The position numbers and the translations under genes are program-made. Below the pieces are notes generated by a model. It made no database searches, was not told where the DNA came from, and saw nothing but the letters and a program-made list of their open reading frames with translations. A stretch of DNA of 64,000 nt from Paralvinella palmiformis (Eukaryota; Annelida; Polychaeta; Terebellida; Alvinellidae): positions 41,001 through 105,000 of the forward strand of contig JAODUP010000902.1 in assembly GCA_025642065.1 (NCBI GenBank). The letters are read 5' to 3'. Numbering within the stretch: the first letter of the stretch is position 1; each line of letters begins with the position of its first letter. Below are positions 23,161-35,461 of the stretch, in pieces.

Positions 23161-23698
23161 CTGATAAATGTTATTAAATCGAACACGACATCGAGTAAAA
23201 CGCAGAAAAGCCCATTAAAGGGCTGATGTTAATGGGTCTCACTACAGGAGAAACGAGTCATTTAGATGCACCATTAATATCAAACAGGCCCACTCGCATG
23301 CAAGTATACAGACACACATAACTGAGAGTAGCCGAGTAAAACCTGTATAGAGCATATGCCGTATGTTTGCACATCATACACTATATATGTTAATGATCAT
23401 ATAAGAATATAAGCATATAGAGCACTATGTGGAGCACAAACAATTATAAATTGTTTACAGACGAATCTATGAATATCGGATAACTTCTAAACGAAGTATG
23501 AACTATATAAAGGAGATACTTTATATATATTATGGGTAACTCTAGACAGTAAGCTGTTTCTGAAATAAGGAATCAAGGGTATAAATTTATTTATATTGGC
23601 ATACACAACCTTTGTCCTGTATATAATACAAATATTCGGAACATTGAACAATATTAATGGTTTTAAAGAAGTGCATAAGGTGTACGAATGACATAATG

Positions 23699-23748
23699 CA
23701 TATATATATATATATATATATATATTTTTAAATATATATATATATATA

Positions 23749-23832
<84 letters not shown>

Positions 23833-23888
23833 GATAGATAGATAGACAGATATATAAATAGATAGATAGATAGATAGATAGATATATT
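23699..23888. repeat. (AT)n followed by (GATA)n
   Basis: AT units 23,699-23,828 with TTTAAA and GTGTGT interruptions, then GATA units 23,829-23,888. In copy B only AT units are present (42,469-42,535). The GATA part touches the 3' end of the minus-strand LINE that follows and may have come with it. Confidence 0.95.
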
Positions 23889-25615
23889 TTATTTCAGGTA
23901 AAACACCCACAGCGCGTACATGCGTACATAATTAACATGAAAAGACTAGATTACAATATAAAATAGCATACTGGATTACAAAAGCACAGACATTTGTCAA
24001 TATTACTATGAAACATTCAATAGTTATGACAAATATATAAAGAATTATCTCACTTAAGCAACATGTAATTATGTCACCACCATGTGTTGGTATTAATACA
24101 TGTAACAATATTATTTGTATCAATTGCGTTGATTGCAAACATCGAACTAATGTAGCCTAATAAATTACGAAACACATTGTTATACCCTATTCCCAATTTG
24201 GATATGCTCGATATTGAGTAGTCACCTTAGTTCAGGACAGTAACATTTTAAACAATACGATTCAAGAAGATGGAGCTTCACTTTTTGCGCACAATATGCA
24301 AATTTACGCCGAATAGTATTTGAGCTTACATATAGGCATCTCAACTGGCGACTGATATCTCCGTCGTCATTAAAATTGTTATAGAAAACAACAACGATAT
24401 ATTAGATGGAATCTGTGTAGACAAGGTCAGCGGTATTCAGGGTTACTGGAGGAATTGACAGTTTGTACCTTTTAGGAAGCATAGTCATGCACATATATTT
24501 AACTGGATGGTATACAATAGTGTATACAACACCTTATTGTTGACATACATCAATACGTGTCTGTAGACCAGTGACGCTCGGGGCTGATAAACACATCTCG
24601 TCTGCATAAAAACAAGTACTATCATTGTAACAACCAACTTGTGTATCAGCTAATAATGTACTGAGGTCATCTATGTAGAAAGAGAATAATCTTGGAGATA
24701 CAATTCCGCCATGTCGGACACCATTACTGGCTTTAAAATACACCGAAGTTGACCTACCCCATTTTACACCAAACTCTTTCAAACAATGACCAATAATTAA
24801 TTATATCAAATGCACGAGAGGCGTCAAGAAAGCACGAAAATACAGGACTGTCATTATGTCTATACTACTGGATGACAGTTTCAAAGAATAAAAACACATA
24901 TCAGTAGCATGTTTGGACTTAAAACCAACTTGTTTATGACTAGACTCAATAGATGTCTCTATATTATTTAAAAGCATACGTTCCAGTAACTTTGATGCAG
25001 CAGTGATCAACGTTATTGGTATATAAGTGTTCGTGTCGCTTGTATCACCAGTTTGACTCTTAATAAGTGGAACAATGATTGTTTTCATGATGTTAACAGG
25101 CAAGTGACCGTGTGTAATAAAAGAGGTATGTAAAAGGGCGAACCATACGTTCAACATATGATCGGAGTGGATGTAATATTCGGATGCAAGCAAATCAAAT
25201 CCAACCGATTTTCCTCTCTTCCGATCCCTAATAGCCAAAGCTATGCCGTTTGGAGTGTTGATAACTTGATCCGGGCAATCTATAGAACATAATAATGACT
25301 GGACATGGCCTTTTATGGATACATTGTTAACACAGTTCAGAATTACACTGTGGTGTTTTCTCCACATTTTACTAATTTCCTCTGCACCTGTGACACTGTT
25401 AATGGATGTTGCCGGTGGTATACTTTTATCACTCATATCCCTAATAGACTTCCAGAAAGCCGTCATATATTTGTGTGATAAGGATGTGGCTAATGCGTCT
25501 GCATGTGCTGTTTCTTCCATCGTCTGGCATTGCCTTAGGGCGTATTTGAAGCGTAGACGCGTGACCTTCATCAGATCACACTGAGTCGCAATATGAATTA
25601 TGCCAATACTTATCT
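23889..25615 (-). mobile_element. 5'-truncated non-LTR retrotransposon, minus strand, copy A only
   Basis: Copy B jumps from its AT array (42,535) through about 85 bp to sequence matching 25,625, so about 1.7 kb is inserted here. On the minus strand a reverse transcriptase is followed by a 3' UTR ending TACCTGAAATAAAATATATC next to (TATC)n. A short simple-repeat 3' tail fits CR1-group LINEs, but I cannot fix the clade. Confidence 0.85.
24180..25571 (-). pseudogene. Non-LTR reverse transcriptase, decayed
   Basis: The first frame (25,571-24,801) gives the fingers region, with KSVGFDLLASEYY and a PLIKSQTGDTSDTNTYIPIT block where NYRPIT is usual. It goes on to ASKLLERMLL and a QVGFKSKHATDMC block in place of QFGFKxxHST. 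The second frame (24,782-24,534) gives SNGVRHGGIVSPRLFSFYID, where the family has VRQGG, then FYADEM, with Glu replacing the second Asp of the YADD catalytic pair, and SAPSVTGLQ. Further downstream, DGDISRQLRCLY and CAQKVKLHLLESYC fragments mark the C-terminal region (about 24,220-24,370). Frame breaks plus the YADE change show it is dead. Confidence 0.85.
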
Positions 25616-25624
25616 GAATAATCC

Positions 25625-26500
25625 AAAGTGGCTTTGAAGATGAATCTTTCTAGTCGATTGGTGTCATATTAGTTGCGTCTTTTCAATCTGTATCATATAA
25701 GTTATTAATAAGCATAATAATGTTAATGAATGTACTGCATTGAAATAAAATAGAATATTTTCCCATTGTATTGCATTATATTCTAGTAATTACAGGAATG
25801 AATGCTAATTAGTTTACGCTAAATGAGGGTTTATAATTTTTAGGAAAGATTTAAATCCCATAACATATCCAAAATATTTTTCCGGGGGATTATTTAAAAT
25901 TATTGGAAAGTTGTAGTTGGGTAATAAAAAAATTAAGGGAAAAATTTAAGAGCAAAAAAACTTTTTATCGTTTAAAAACCCTTTTAAAAGGGGGGCCATT
26001 TTTGTTTTTTTCTGTGTTCTATTGTGATTGTTATGTGTCTTATCAGCTTATCTCAATGAAGTATTAACTCCCGCTTATAATTAGTTTAATCCAAATGAGT
26101 TCAAAGGTCAACAAATGTGAACGTTTAAAGTACATTTCATTATTATTGTCTGGTGAGATAATCTTACCCTTCCTCAGTTCTAGCCACACATCGCCGCCTA
26201 CACATTAAATAAATGACATAAGAAGCGAAAGTATAGAAGAACACAAAACCAACGTGTCTTCATTTTATTTATCGGCCCAAATGGGGGGGGGGTATGTATT
26301 TATTATTGTAGATGTAAATGTGATTTAGTTAAAACAATATGATATGATTGATATAAACTACGACGCTATTATCAAAGATTTGATGAATAACAAAAAGAAA
26401 AACATTCTTAAATAATAAATTAAATACACAAACATCCATATTAAAGACACACACGCACGTACACAAACGCGCGAAACCCCCAAAAAGTAACAAAAGGCAC
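25625..26500. other. Duplicated block containing an aberrant homopolymer-rich patch
   Basis: 25,625-25,860 and 26,020-26,440 align with copy B. Between them, 25,870-26,010 consists of stretched homopolymers (runs of A, G, T and C of five to eight bases) and does not align. It resembles unpolished long-read consensus more than genomic sequence. Confidence 0.6.
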
Positions 26501-26573
26501 ACATACACACAATCACAAACACACACACCAACAACACACACACATATATATATATATATATAATGTACATACA

Positions 26574-26625
<52 letters not shown>
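26498..26625. repeat. (CA)n/(TA)n microsatellites
   Basis: CA-rich with (TA)n at 26,545-26,563 and 26,582-26,624. Confidence 0.93.
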
Positions 26626-26626
<1 letters not shown>

Positions 26627-26663
26627 AACATACAAACATGCCCACACAAAACAAAAGAGACAC

Positions 26664-26905
26664 ACACAGGAACGTAGTAGTCGCTTCATGACATTTACCT
26701 GTTGTACAAACTGACCTTTGGAGAGAGTGACAATTGGATTATATAGTTTATATAATATTGCTTTGAAAAAGATATAGCTATAAATAGGGCTGCTTAGATA
26801 ATTAAAATAAACTTTCTCACAACTGTCTTGAACTGACGGGGGGTTTTTTTTTTGTTACTTGGCGGTTCAGGTACTGGTGAGACAATTACACGTGTCGTTC
26901 ATGAA
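26664..26905 (+). mobile_element. SINE-like repeat family X, truncated copy
   Basis: Shares GTAGTCGCTTCATGA, ACAAACTGACCTTT, GCTATAAATAGGGCTGCTTAG and GGCGGTTCAGGTACTGGTGA with copies at 32,825-33,150 and 43,828-44,255. It is cut off after the GACAATTACACGTGTC string, where the other copies continue. Confidence 0.65.
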
Positions 26906-28072
26906 TATTATCGTTCACAGGTAAAAGTGGCTCCCGCGCATTTGTGTAGGTTTTGTGTAAAGGGTAATGTGTTATTTCTCTACGTGGTGATAATAATGAT
27001 ATTGACAATTGTTTTAAATATTATTTTAATAAGCATTAAGATTAGATAAATGAAAATGTATCAAGAATAACTATGAGACTATATATACGGATACATACAT
27101 ATGTAGATGTATCGCTTCTGGGCAAAATGGCAAGTATCATTAACTTTTGGAGTCCTGGGGCGCTGATAACTTTGCCTCAGTCAAAAATACAATAAAGAGG
27201 CATTTAAGATACAGCCACAGGAAAGACATGAGGCGTTGTTAAAACTCTAGCCACTGATTCGAAAAAGGCTAGTTCTAGTATATAGTCTATCTGACCAGCT
27301 GCACGATTTGGTTTATTTGAATGTTGTTGTTTTTTTCTAAATATAAACCTAGGCCACGTTCTGTGCCAATAGCCTAAAATGACAACAAATTGACAACCAA
27401 AACGGGGGGAAATATGGCAAGTGTCTTCATTGGAAAATCAACGTGCTTGTAACATTGCCTCAACAACAAAAAACCAGACTGACTTCAATTTAGTTATCCT
27501 TATGGATGATACGGCTTTGTCTATGGATGGTGTTTTGCGATAATTCCGGATTATTACACTGTCTACGAATGGTGAAACTCGGTGGTGTATAGTCGTGACA
27601 CGACCATGGTAAGTATTGCTGATTAGGAAATTATAGCTACTGTGTCAGGTATACTTAAAAACAATAAATATGATTATTACTAATTATAATAATTACGTAC
27701 ATCAGAAGATTACCGCTGTCTAAACTTTAGATATGAATGCGGATATGTTGTATTTCCCATCGAAGTATATTTTTCTTACATCAAAATTGGAATAGAACAT
27801 ATATGAAAAACACAATGACAAGAACACCGATGACAAGATTTTTTAATCGCTATATAAAGGATGAGTTAAAACCCTGTCTCCTTCCCACTGTTTATGATGC
27901 TCCTAAATGGAATGTACCCAGTCCAGCATAACTGATTTCAGATTTAAGTAACCAATGAATAACTAATAAATAGCCAAACTACTGATATTAAGACAATCAT
28001 CATACAAGGAATCATGGCCATTTCTGATTTATCAACCCTTTGATCTTTTCTTTATAACTTATAAAACGGATC
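26906..28072. other. Duplicated block, right end of copy A
   Basis: Pair of 45,448-46,784. The last matched string is CATGGCCATTTCTGATT (28,011-28,027) plus about 45 bp. It has extra segments relative to B near 27,240-27,415. No gene recognised. Confidence 0.75.
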
Positions 28073-28494
28073 CATATCTTGATCAATAGTATAAATAGAC
28101 ACAGGGCTTTCATTAAGACATGACTAGAAGTTGGTTTCAGTATTTGTCTAATATGTGGCCTTCCTCTACTAAGAATGATGTTATAGGCACAATACAAAAT
28201 TATAATTTACTTAAGACAGAGAATAAACAATATCCAGTTAGACAACAAAATGTATCATCAACAATAAACTGTTCTTGTATGAATGGCGTTGAATTGCCTA
28301 TTCTGTAAATATCCCCGAATTTTTGAAAATGGATTTTAAAACTTTGATCGAAGCAAATAAAGTATTTTACTTTGACCATATCAAGCCATATTTGATCGAA
28401 GCAAATTGGCCAAAACCTACTGCACCATGATAATATATCGAGGGTGAAATATAATAAATAGTATAATATTAAAGACGTTATTACTGACAGTAAT
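28073..28494. other. Spacer between tandem copies A and B
   Basis: No match upstream of A or downstream of B was seen. It contains a short direct repeat TTTGATCGAAGCAAAT at about 28,343 and 28,392. No gene recognised. Confidence 0.6.
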
Positions 28495-29545
28495 TGATGT
28501 CTGTTGGCGACGTGTTACCATTATGGCTTTGTATACCAGCGAATTGTCCATCCCGTGCACGTCACATGAAGCTTAGCGTAATATATCGCACTCCCTCGTT
28601 GTCACTTAGAGAGACACGTGTAGGTACATCATCGACAAATGTGTTCAGAATGATGTTAAAAATGATAGTGTAATAGATAGCCATTATGTCCTTTGAAGTA
28701 CAGTTCAGACTGTACATGTACAAGGGATTAGCGTTAACGGTCATCATTCCGATATGTACAAAATGGTCATTAAGCATTCAACCCCCTGTTATCTTCATGT
28801 TTATACTATGACGTTAACTGCTAAGTGTCTACAACAGATGTATCAGTCACTCTTTATATTCATAGATTACCAAATACAATTTGGTCGAAGAGAGCAGAAT
28901 TACAGCTTAATCTGAAAGGTCTCATCAATTAAATTATAGTCAAAATCCTGTCCAAATTGACCAATTTGTCTTTAATCTTCACCGTATTTTCATTCAATAA
29001 CAAAAGGATAATTTGTTTATTTTGGAATAAATACGTTACATCTAAATGGACACTTCAGCGTAATACAAGTGTCCATATTAGAAAGAGATTTTCTGAAATC
29101 AGATTTTTGTGTAATCGTGAACACATCCATACCATCAGTACAGGAGCAGTACTTGAGTTGTACTCTATTATACTGCAGGAAATATTGTTTCATTAATGAA
29201 CGAAAACAAGAAATGCCAAAGTAGAAGTAAAGAATAAAGAATGTATTCTGAGATCAAAATAGAGCCAGCCAGTCTTTGGAATTTGATCAATAGTAACAAA
29301 TGTTTATTGCTTCCAGGTTAAAAAGCCACATTCCGCGTTGAATTTAAAGCTTGCGCCAGCGGGTGACTATTTGGTCTATATAATTAAGGGCTTTCAATAC
29401 AAATAAGGATTTTAATTAATAAACATCACAGATCATATAATTCAAGCCCTTACCGTTTCAGACACTTTTCTCGGATTTATTGGCGATCACACATAAACAA
29501 ACAAACACATTCGCTTTTATATGTATAGATAATACCTTGCTCTGT
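28495..29545. other. Duplicated non-coding block (pair of 3,545-4,540)
   Basis: No conserved open frame; no gene recognised. Confidence 0.75.
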
Positions 29546-29546
29546 A

Positions 29547-29854
<308 letters not shown>

Positions 29855-29869
29855 TATTAACACGGGTTA

Positions 29870-30289
29870 CCCTAGGAACAGCATCTTAAGTTCAAGGTCG
29901 TACCCTTATACGTCAGAGATTTATTGACGATCTACGAATGATAATTATTCTCTAGTTCAAATGGGTTTCTTACAGTTCCCAAGACTAGTTCTTCAAGAAG
30001 GCAAGGGACCGGACTTTCATCTACCAAGCTGAAACTGTACGGAATTCTCTCCAAGAAGCCATCAGATCCATGTAGACTGTTGCGACATTCAAATGCGACG
30101 TAAAAGCCTATTTATTTCAATTAGTTTAGTCACAGTAATCTGTTAATATCTGATTATGTATTACTGATATAATGATTAACCTTAATATGTCTATTGTATT
30201 TATTATTAGTGTGCTTATTATTAATGTACAGCGCCTTTGAACAGCTTGCTGGAAATACGGTACTTTTAACTTTTTAAATGCTTATGTAT
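29870..30289 (+). mobile_element. LINE 3' end remnant, pair of 4,735-5,000
   Basis: This copy keeps the linker lost in A: a degenerate NSLQEAIRS-like motif (about 30,039-30,068) followed by TVATFKCDVKAYLFQLV (about 30,079-30,127), the usual end of an L2/CR1-type reverse transcriptase. The 3' UTR with GTACAGCGCCTTTGAA follows. Confidence 0.78.
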
Positions 30290-30292
30290 ATG

Positions 30293-30337
<45 letters not shown>
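30290..30337. repeat. (AT)n microsatellite
   Basis: About 22 AT units. Confidence 0.95.
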
Positions 30338-30341
<4 letters not shown>

Positions 30342-31204
30342 TTCGTTTTAGTTGCTCTGGTACCATTTATAAATTAAATTATTTAATGAAGACTGCTTAA
30401 TATAGGAAACTTGTCGTTAACTTGTTTGTTGAATTATTGCCTGGAAATTGTTAGAATTCGTTCAACTTAATAATATATATCCTTGTAGCTAACCATCCTT
30501 CCATATATTATAACATCCACCAACCCAAATAATTTATCGATTCGTTCATATGTCACAAATGGCATTACTGGAGCAGCATTTTTAACAACCTTTCACACAC
30601 ACCTTCTGTTAGGAAATGAATATTATATGTTTACAGAAATTGTTCCATCCATCGGCGAGGTCTCATAACATTATGTATAATGCATATATTTAGATATACA
30701 ATGTATATATTAATGAAAATAAAACGCATTAATATACATTTGTTATATAGCTGTGGAATGGCATAACAATTAAAAATTATAAATATACATTTTATTATAG
30801 AATAATAAGACTAACATAATACATAACTTATTCAGTCACTTTATCTTTGTAAATGTGTATTTATTCTTGTAACATTTTGTACCTCATTTATATAATAAAA
30901 ATAATCGATCTAGTTACTTTTAGTATCACATCAAAGTTTGCATTAATACCATTATATCATGTTATTATACACTGTTTGTTAGTAAACAGAAGCACATTAC
31001 CACCAATATATGCCAGGACAGCTTACCAGATCTCCAGTGATTACTTCCTTCAGTGAATTGTTAACAAAGTAATTAACTGAATTGTGGTTTAAGTACAAAT
31101 TTATGAATAATCAATGTGGTCATCAGGAAGAATCAGTATTATACCGATTACTAATTTTACTAAACATTAATTAATCTAAATGCTTTTGAATATTTCTGGC
31201 TACT
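30338..31204. other. Duplicated non-coding block (pair of 5,035-5,588)
   Basis: 30,530-30,740 has no pair in A; the rest aligns. No gene recognised. Confidence 0.65.
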
Positions 31205-31348
31205 AATTAAATCTTTATTATTATTAGTATTATTATTATCATCATCATCAGCAGCAGCAGCATCAGCAGCAGCATCTTCATCATCATCATCACTATCATC
31301 ACCATACTTATCATCATCACACTCATCATCATCATCATCATCATCATC
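31205..31348. repeat. (ATC)n / (GCA)n trinucleotide tract
   Basis: Pair of 5,589-5,720, with CAGCAG units here only. Confidence 0.92.
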
Positions 31349-31659
31349 AATACGAGAGAAATTATTATAAAATAATTATTTACGCAGTTAAGAATCTCCA
31401 GAAGGAATGGAGTTATAACAATAGAGCTTGTTTGATAGTGGAAACAAATTAAGAACAAAAACTATCATCAATAACACTTAATATGGATAATGAATGTGAT
31501 TTGTCTAAAGTCCAAGATTGACGATATTATGTTAATCTTGGAATGGTGTTAGTGTTAACGAACGTTAGATGATTTACGAAAACCATAAGTGTAATATTTA
31601 AATCGCCTTATCCTTCGGTAGATTTATGAGTTTCTGCATCTCTCTTTTCGCACCAACTT

Positions 31660-31925
<266 letters not shown>

Positions 31926-32149
31926 TTGTATGTTTGTCTATATGTATATCTATATATCTCCGTTCCTCTTTCTAACTATGTCCATGCTTCGTTGATGATA
32001 TTCAGTCAAATGGAACTCAACAGCTAATTCTGTTATTTATAACATAGCTCTATCCCTATCATAAGTACCTTTACCATTACAATAGTACCAATAGCACTAA
32101 GTATACTACTACTAGTACTGTTACTACTACTACTTGACTGCTGCTGACA

Positions 32150-32345
32150 TCACTCTGTCCATCTCTCTGTTTATCTTTTTTCTCTCTGTCTGTTTTCTGT
32201 ATGTCTGTATGCCGTGTGTGTCTATCTTTCTGTGTCTCTGTGTTTTTGTCTGTCTGTTTCTCCACCTGTCTGTTTCTCTGTGCATATGTTTGTCTGCCTC
32301 TCTGTGTGTCTGCCTGTCTATCTATCTGTCTGCCCTTTTTTTGTA
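32150..32345. repeat. Degenerate TCTG/TGTC pyrimidine-rich tract
   Basis: Pair of 6,755-6,905. Confidence 0.85.
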
Positions 32346-32469
32346 TGTACTCATGTCGCTTTTGTGTTTTGATATTTAGATATTACCATAAGCTATAAGG
32401 GTAAGTAATATTTATATGAATATTCAATATAATAGAAATGAGTTCATTCAAAGTATTGTTTTAACACAT

Positions 32470-32824
32470 TTAGGATTACAATAAAATAAAATACGTCTTG
32501 ATTAAGTGTAATCCATCAAATTATCATTTGTAGCCCCAGGCCATGTAACTGAGTCTGAAGACTGTAAACGTACAACGAGTGTTACATGGCTAGTGCTCAC
32601 AACACATATATAATACTTCACACACACAAACACACACACATTTATACATATATAAAGCAGGTATAGTACAGGTGTGTGTTCGGTGTGCCATGGAACACTG
32701 TGATATATCCAGGTTTTAAAATGATAACACAGTTCAAACAGTAGGGAATCTATGAAGCGCTATTACGGCCTGCTTCAGCGCAGATGTCAGTATTTTAATA
32801 GCAATTAAGCTAAACAGTTTTAAT
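32470..32824. other. Copy B-specific unassigned sequence
   Basis: First part of the 1.45-kb stretch absent from copy A. It holds a short CA-rich patch (32,620-32,640) and nothing recognisable. Confidence 0.5.
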
Positions 32825-33150
32825 AGTAGTCGCTTCATGAGGCCTGCCCGTTGTAAAAACTGATCTTTGAAGACAGTGACAATTGTACAGCAATTGAAAA
32901 ATAGCTATAAATAGGGCTGGTTAGATAATTAAGCTAAACATTCTCACTACTGCCGTGATGTGACTTGGGTTTTTGCTTGGCGGCTTAGGGACTGGTGAGA
33001 CATTATACATGTCTCAGCAAGAAAAGTCGCCACTCTGGATTCAGTCCCCTGAAGAAACGTCCAGAGTTTGAATTCACGGTTCGAGATTATCTGTGCCTGT
33101 GCCATAGTATACACATCTAAAACACAAACACACACACACACACACATATA
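32825..33150 (+). mobile_element. SINE-like repeat family X
   Basis: The most complete copy together with 43,828-44,255. It has a shared leader GTCGCTTCATGA, a CTATAAATAGGGCTGG motif (TATA-like), then the tRNA-like GCTTGGCGGCTTAGGGACTG (A-box-like) and CCAGAGTTTGAATTCAC (B-box-like). A CTGTGCCTGTGCCATAG segment leads to an (AC)n tail (33,127-33,146). The order suggests a SINE with a CA-repeat tail. Confidence 0.65.
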
Positions 33151-33189
33151 CATATATATATCCTCACCATGATAAGGCATATCCAACGT

Positions 33190-33905
33190 ACATTTTACAA
33201 TATTAAATTTTTTATAACTATTTTAATTTTTGTTTTATATATATACATATTTGGGTCTTTCATGAGATTGTCTACATAAAATAAAGATAAACAAGTCTTT
33301 CACATTAATAATGATTTATTTCCTCTATGTCATGTTATATGCACCAATCAAATAATGTTTATATCGTGTCGCAAAACATTTTGTGGTGACGTTGTTTGTT
33401 TTCCTTCTTAAGATATAACTCTGGTTTAATTGAGTATTATATTTTTGGACACATATTTGCTATTCTCCTAGTAGCCACAATTGTTCTGGTTTTTGGTAGG
33501 TGCAGCTTTCGTGCCTTACTTTGACGTGTATTTCTCTCACCATAATGTAGGTATGAAAATATATCCATTAGTGACAATGGTAGACGATTGGTTACATACG
33601 AATGAATGCGTTTAACAGTTTCCAGTTTATGAATATCCTAAGGAGATATTTAAATAAGGGTTCAGATGAGCATTAAATGAAGAACCAGCAATTATACGTA
33701 CAATCTTCTTTTGTAGAACAATTAATTAATTAAAATAATATTGTATGCGTTTCCCCAATAAATGTGGATAAACAAAGCAATCGTATATTTTCTATTTAGT
33801 GAGTGTTTGGCTCGATTGATGTCATAAAAAGCGCTAGTAATGCGTTTTGGTGTTACTTCAATGTGTTTATCCCAATTCATTTTTTCATCTATAATTAATT
33901 ATGTG
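33190..33905 (-). mobile_element. 5'-truncated non-LTR retrotransposon, minus strand, copy B only
   Basis: The minus strand from 33,900 encodes a reverse transcriptase C-terminal region: IIDEKMNWDKHI, then RITSAFYDINRAKHSLNRKY, WGNAYN, a RIIAGSSFNAH-like stretch broken by a frameshift, LSLMDIFSYLHYGERNTRQS, and RTIVATRRIANMCPKI where the family has an SI...GPKIWN end. About 200 bp of AT-rich 3' UTR follows. There is no equivalent in copy A (7,045-7,085). Confidence 0.78.
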
Positions 33906-34251
33906 CGAGATATAGTGCACATTATATGATACTTCATATCATCATATATATCACTTCAGCTTTTGCCGCTACTTACCATCAATATTCAAATCACAATCCA
34001 CATAATAATATATTCGTCATAATATTAGTAAACCTATCATCTCAGCAGAACATTTCACAAACAAGTGTATGTGACTTTTTATTTCTAAATACCAATCCGA
34101 AATGGACGATGAAATAAAATGATCTTAGCATTGAAAATTATATACAGATCAATAAATATCAGGAATAACTAACAACAATATAAACCAAAACTAGTTTGAT
34201 GGATAGTAATTAATAATATGTAAAACATACGTAAATTCTAAAACGTATGAC

Positions 34252-34326
<75 letters not shown>
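34252..34326. repeat. (AAT)n microsatellite
   Basis: About 25 units, at the position matching the AGT array of copy A. Confidence 0.96.
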
Positions 34327-34440
34327 GCAATATTATTATTATAATTATTATTTTTTAGTAGTAGTAGAAAGTACGTAATAGTACTAGTAGTAGTAATAAA
34401 AGTAATATTTAAAGATTTTAGTCTTTCGTATTTAAAAACC
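34300..34440 (+). repeat. Local duplication within copy B, first unit
   Basis: From the AAT array through GCAATATTATTATTATAATT and AGTAGTAGTAGAAAGTACGT to the TTAGTCTTTCGTATTT string. It recurs at 35,270-35,414 with a few differences. Confidence 0.85.
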
Positions 34441-34910
34441 TCAGTAACAAAGCTCTAGAGATACTAAATATAGTTCGTTTCTTTTTTACATATCACTATA
34501 GTGTATTAGATGTGTCTCAGACACCCCCCCCCCTCCCGCCATTATTGGCTACACAGTGGCTGCAATGATAGCTTCATTGAACTCTGAGATAACCTCGGTT
34601 AGCGTAAACGACACAAGGAGGAGTTTATTAATTATCTCAGAGGCGTGGTGTTGTCCTGATTAGCCTGAGGCTGATGAATCCCACTTGTACTCCCGGGGGA
34701 CAACATTTCATCTGTTCTGTAATGTTCATTATGGCGCGCTGCAGAAGAAGAAAAAAAACGAAATAGTTCTCGATAAAAAATTGATTTGTAATATATCAAA
34801 CTTGTCCCACGGTAACACATCTAAATTAGAGACAAGTATATAAAATAAACATTTGTGATAAAATATTTATCTTTATTTGGGCTTATTATATGCTGAAGCG
34901 AGCAACATAT
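34441..34910. other. Duplicated block (pair of 8,350-8,774)
   Basis: No gene recognised. A short minus-strand frame of 62 codons (34,632-34,820) is not conserved in A. Confidence 0.7.
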
Positions 34911-35269
34911 ACAACAAAGTCTTACTAAATATCATATTTTGAAATCTCACCTATAACATATAGTTTTGATCACAAGAGAAAGTGTTTAATAGCTATATTA
35001 CTGTAATAACCATTATTGACGCAAAACTAGGCTTTATGCTGAAAGCTACAGCCAATTATTAATCAGATAGAAAAGTAAAATATTAGTACACAATAATAAT
35101 AATATATGAATAGTATAACCATAAATAAGAATACACTCAGATCAACACTAGTCTAGTAGCAGCGATACAACACGAATCAACCCAATAGCAACGACAGGTT
35201 TCGACCTATTGAAGTTTTCATCTCGTTGTATAGAATATATCTAAAAGACTCCGGAAATAAGACAAGTAG
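34911..35269. other. Copy B-specific unassigned sequence
   Basis: No pair in A; no motif recognised. Confidence 0.5.
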
Positions 35270-35273
35270 AGAG

Positions 35274-35305
<32 letters not shown>

Positions 35306-35412
35306 GCAATATTATTATTATAATTATAATTTTTAGTAGTAGTAGAAAGTACGTAACAGTACTAAAAGTAGTAATAAAAGTAATGTTTAAAGATTTTAAT
35401 CTTTCGTATTTA

Positions 35413-35414
<2 letters not shown>
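35270..35414 (+). repeat. Local duplication within copy B, second unit
   Basis: Repeats 34,300-34,440, about 970 bp downstream, and ends exactly where a (GT)n array begins. Confidence 0.85.

Positions 35415-35461
<47 letters not shown>

Noticed and set aside
23487..23910. Tyr-Ile repeat frames
   Set aside because: Translation of (AT)n, as also at 2.0-2.4, 26.5, 31.9, 51.3 and 57.8 kb.
24534..25571. Domesticated RT or cellular gene
   Set aside because: Frame breaks, loss of a catalytic Asp and absence from copy B point to an ordinary dead LINE insertion.
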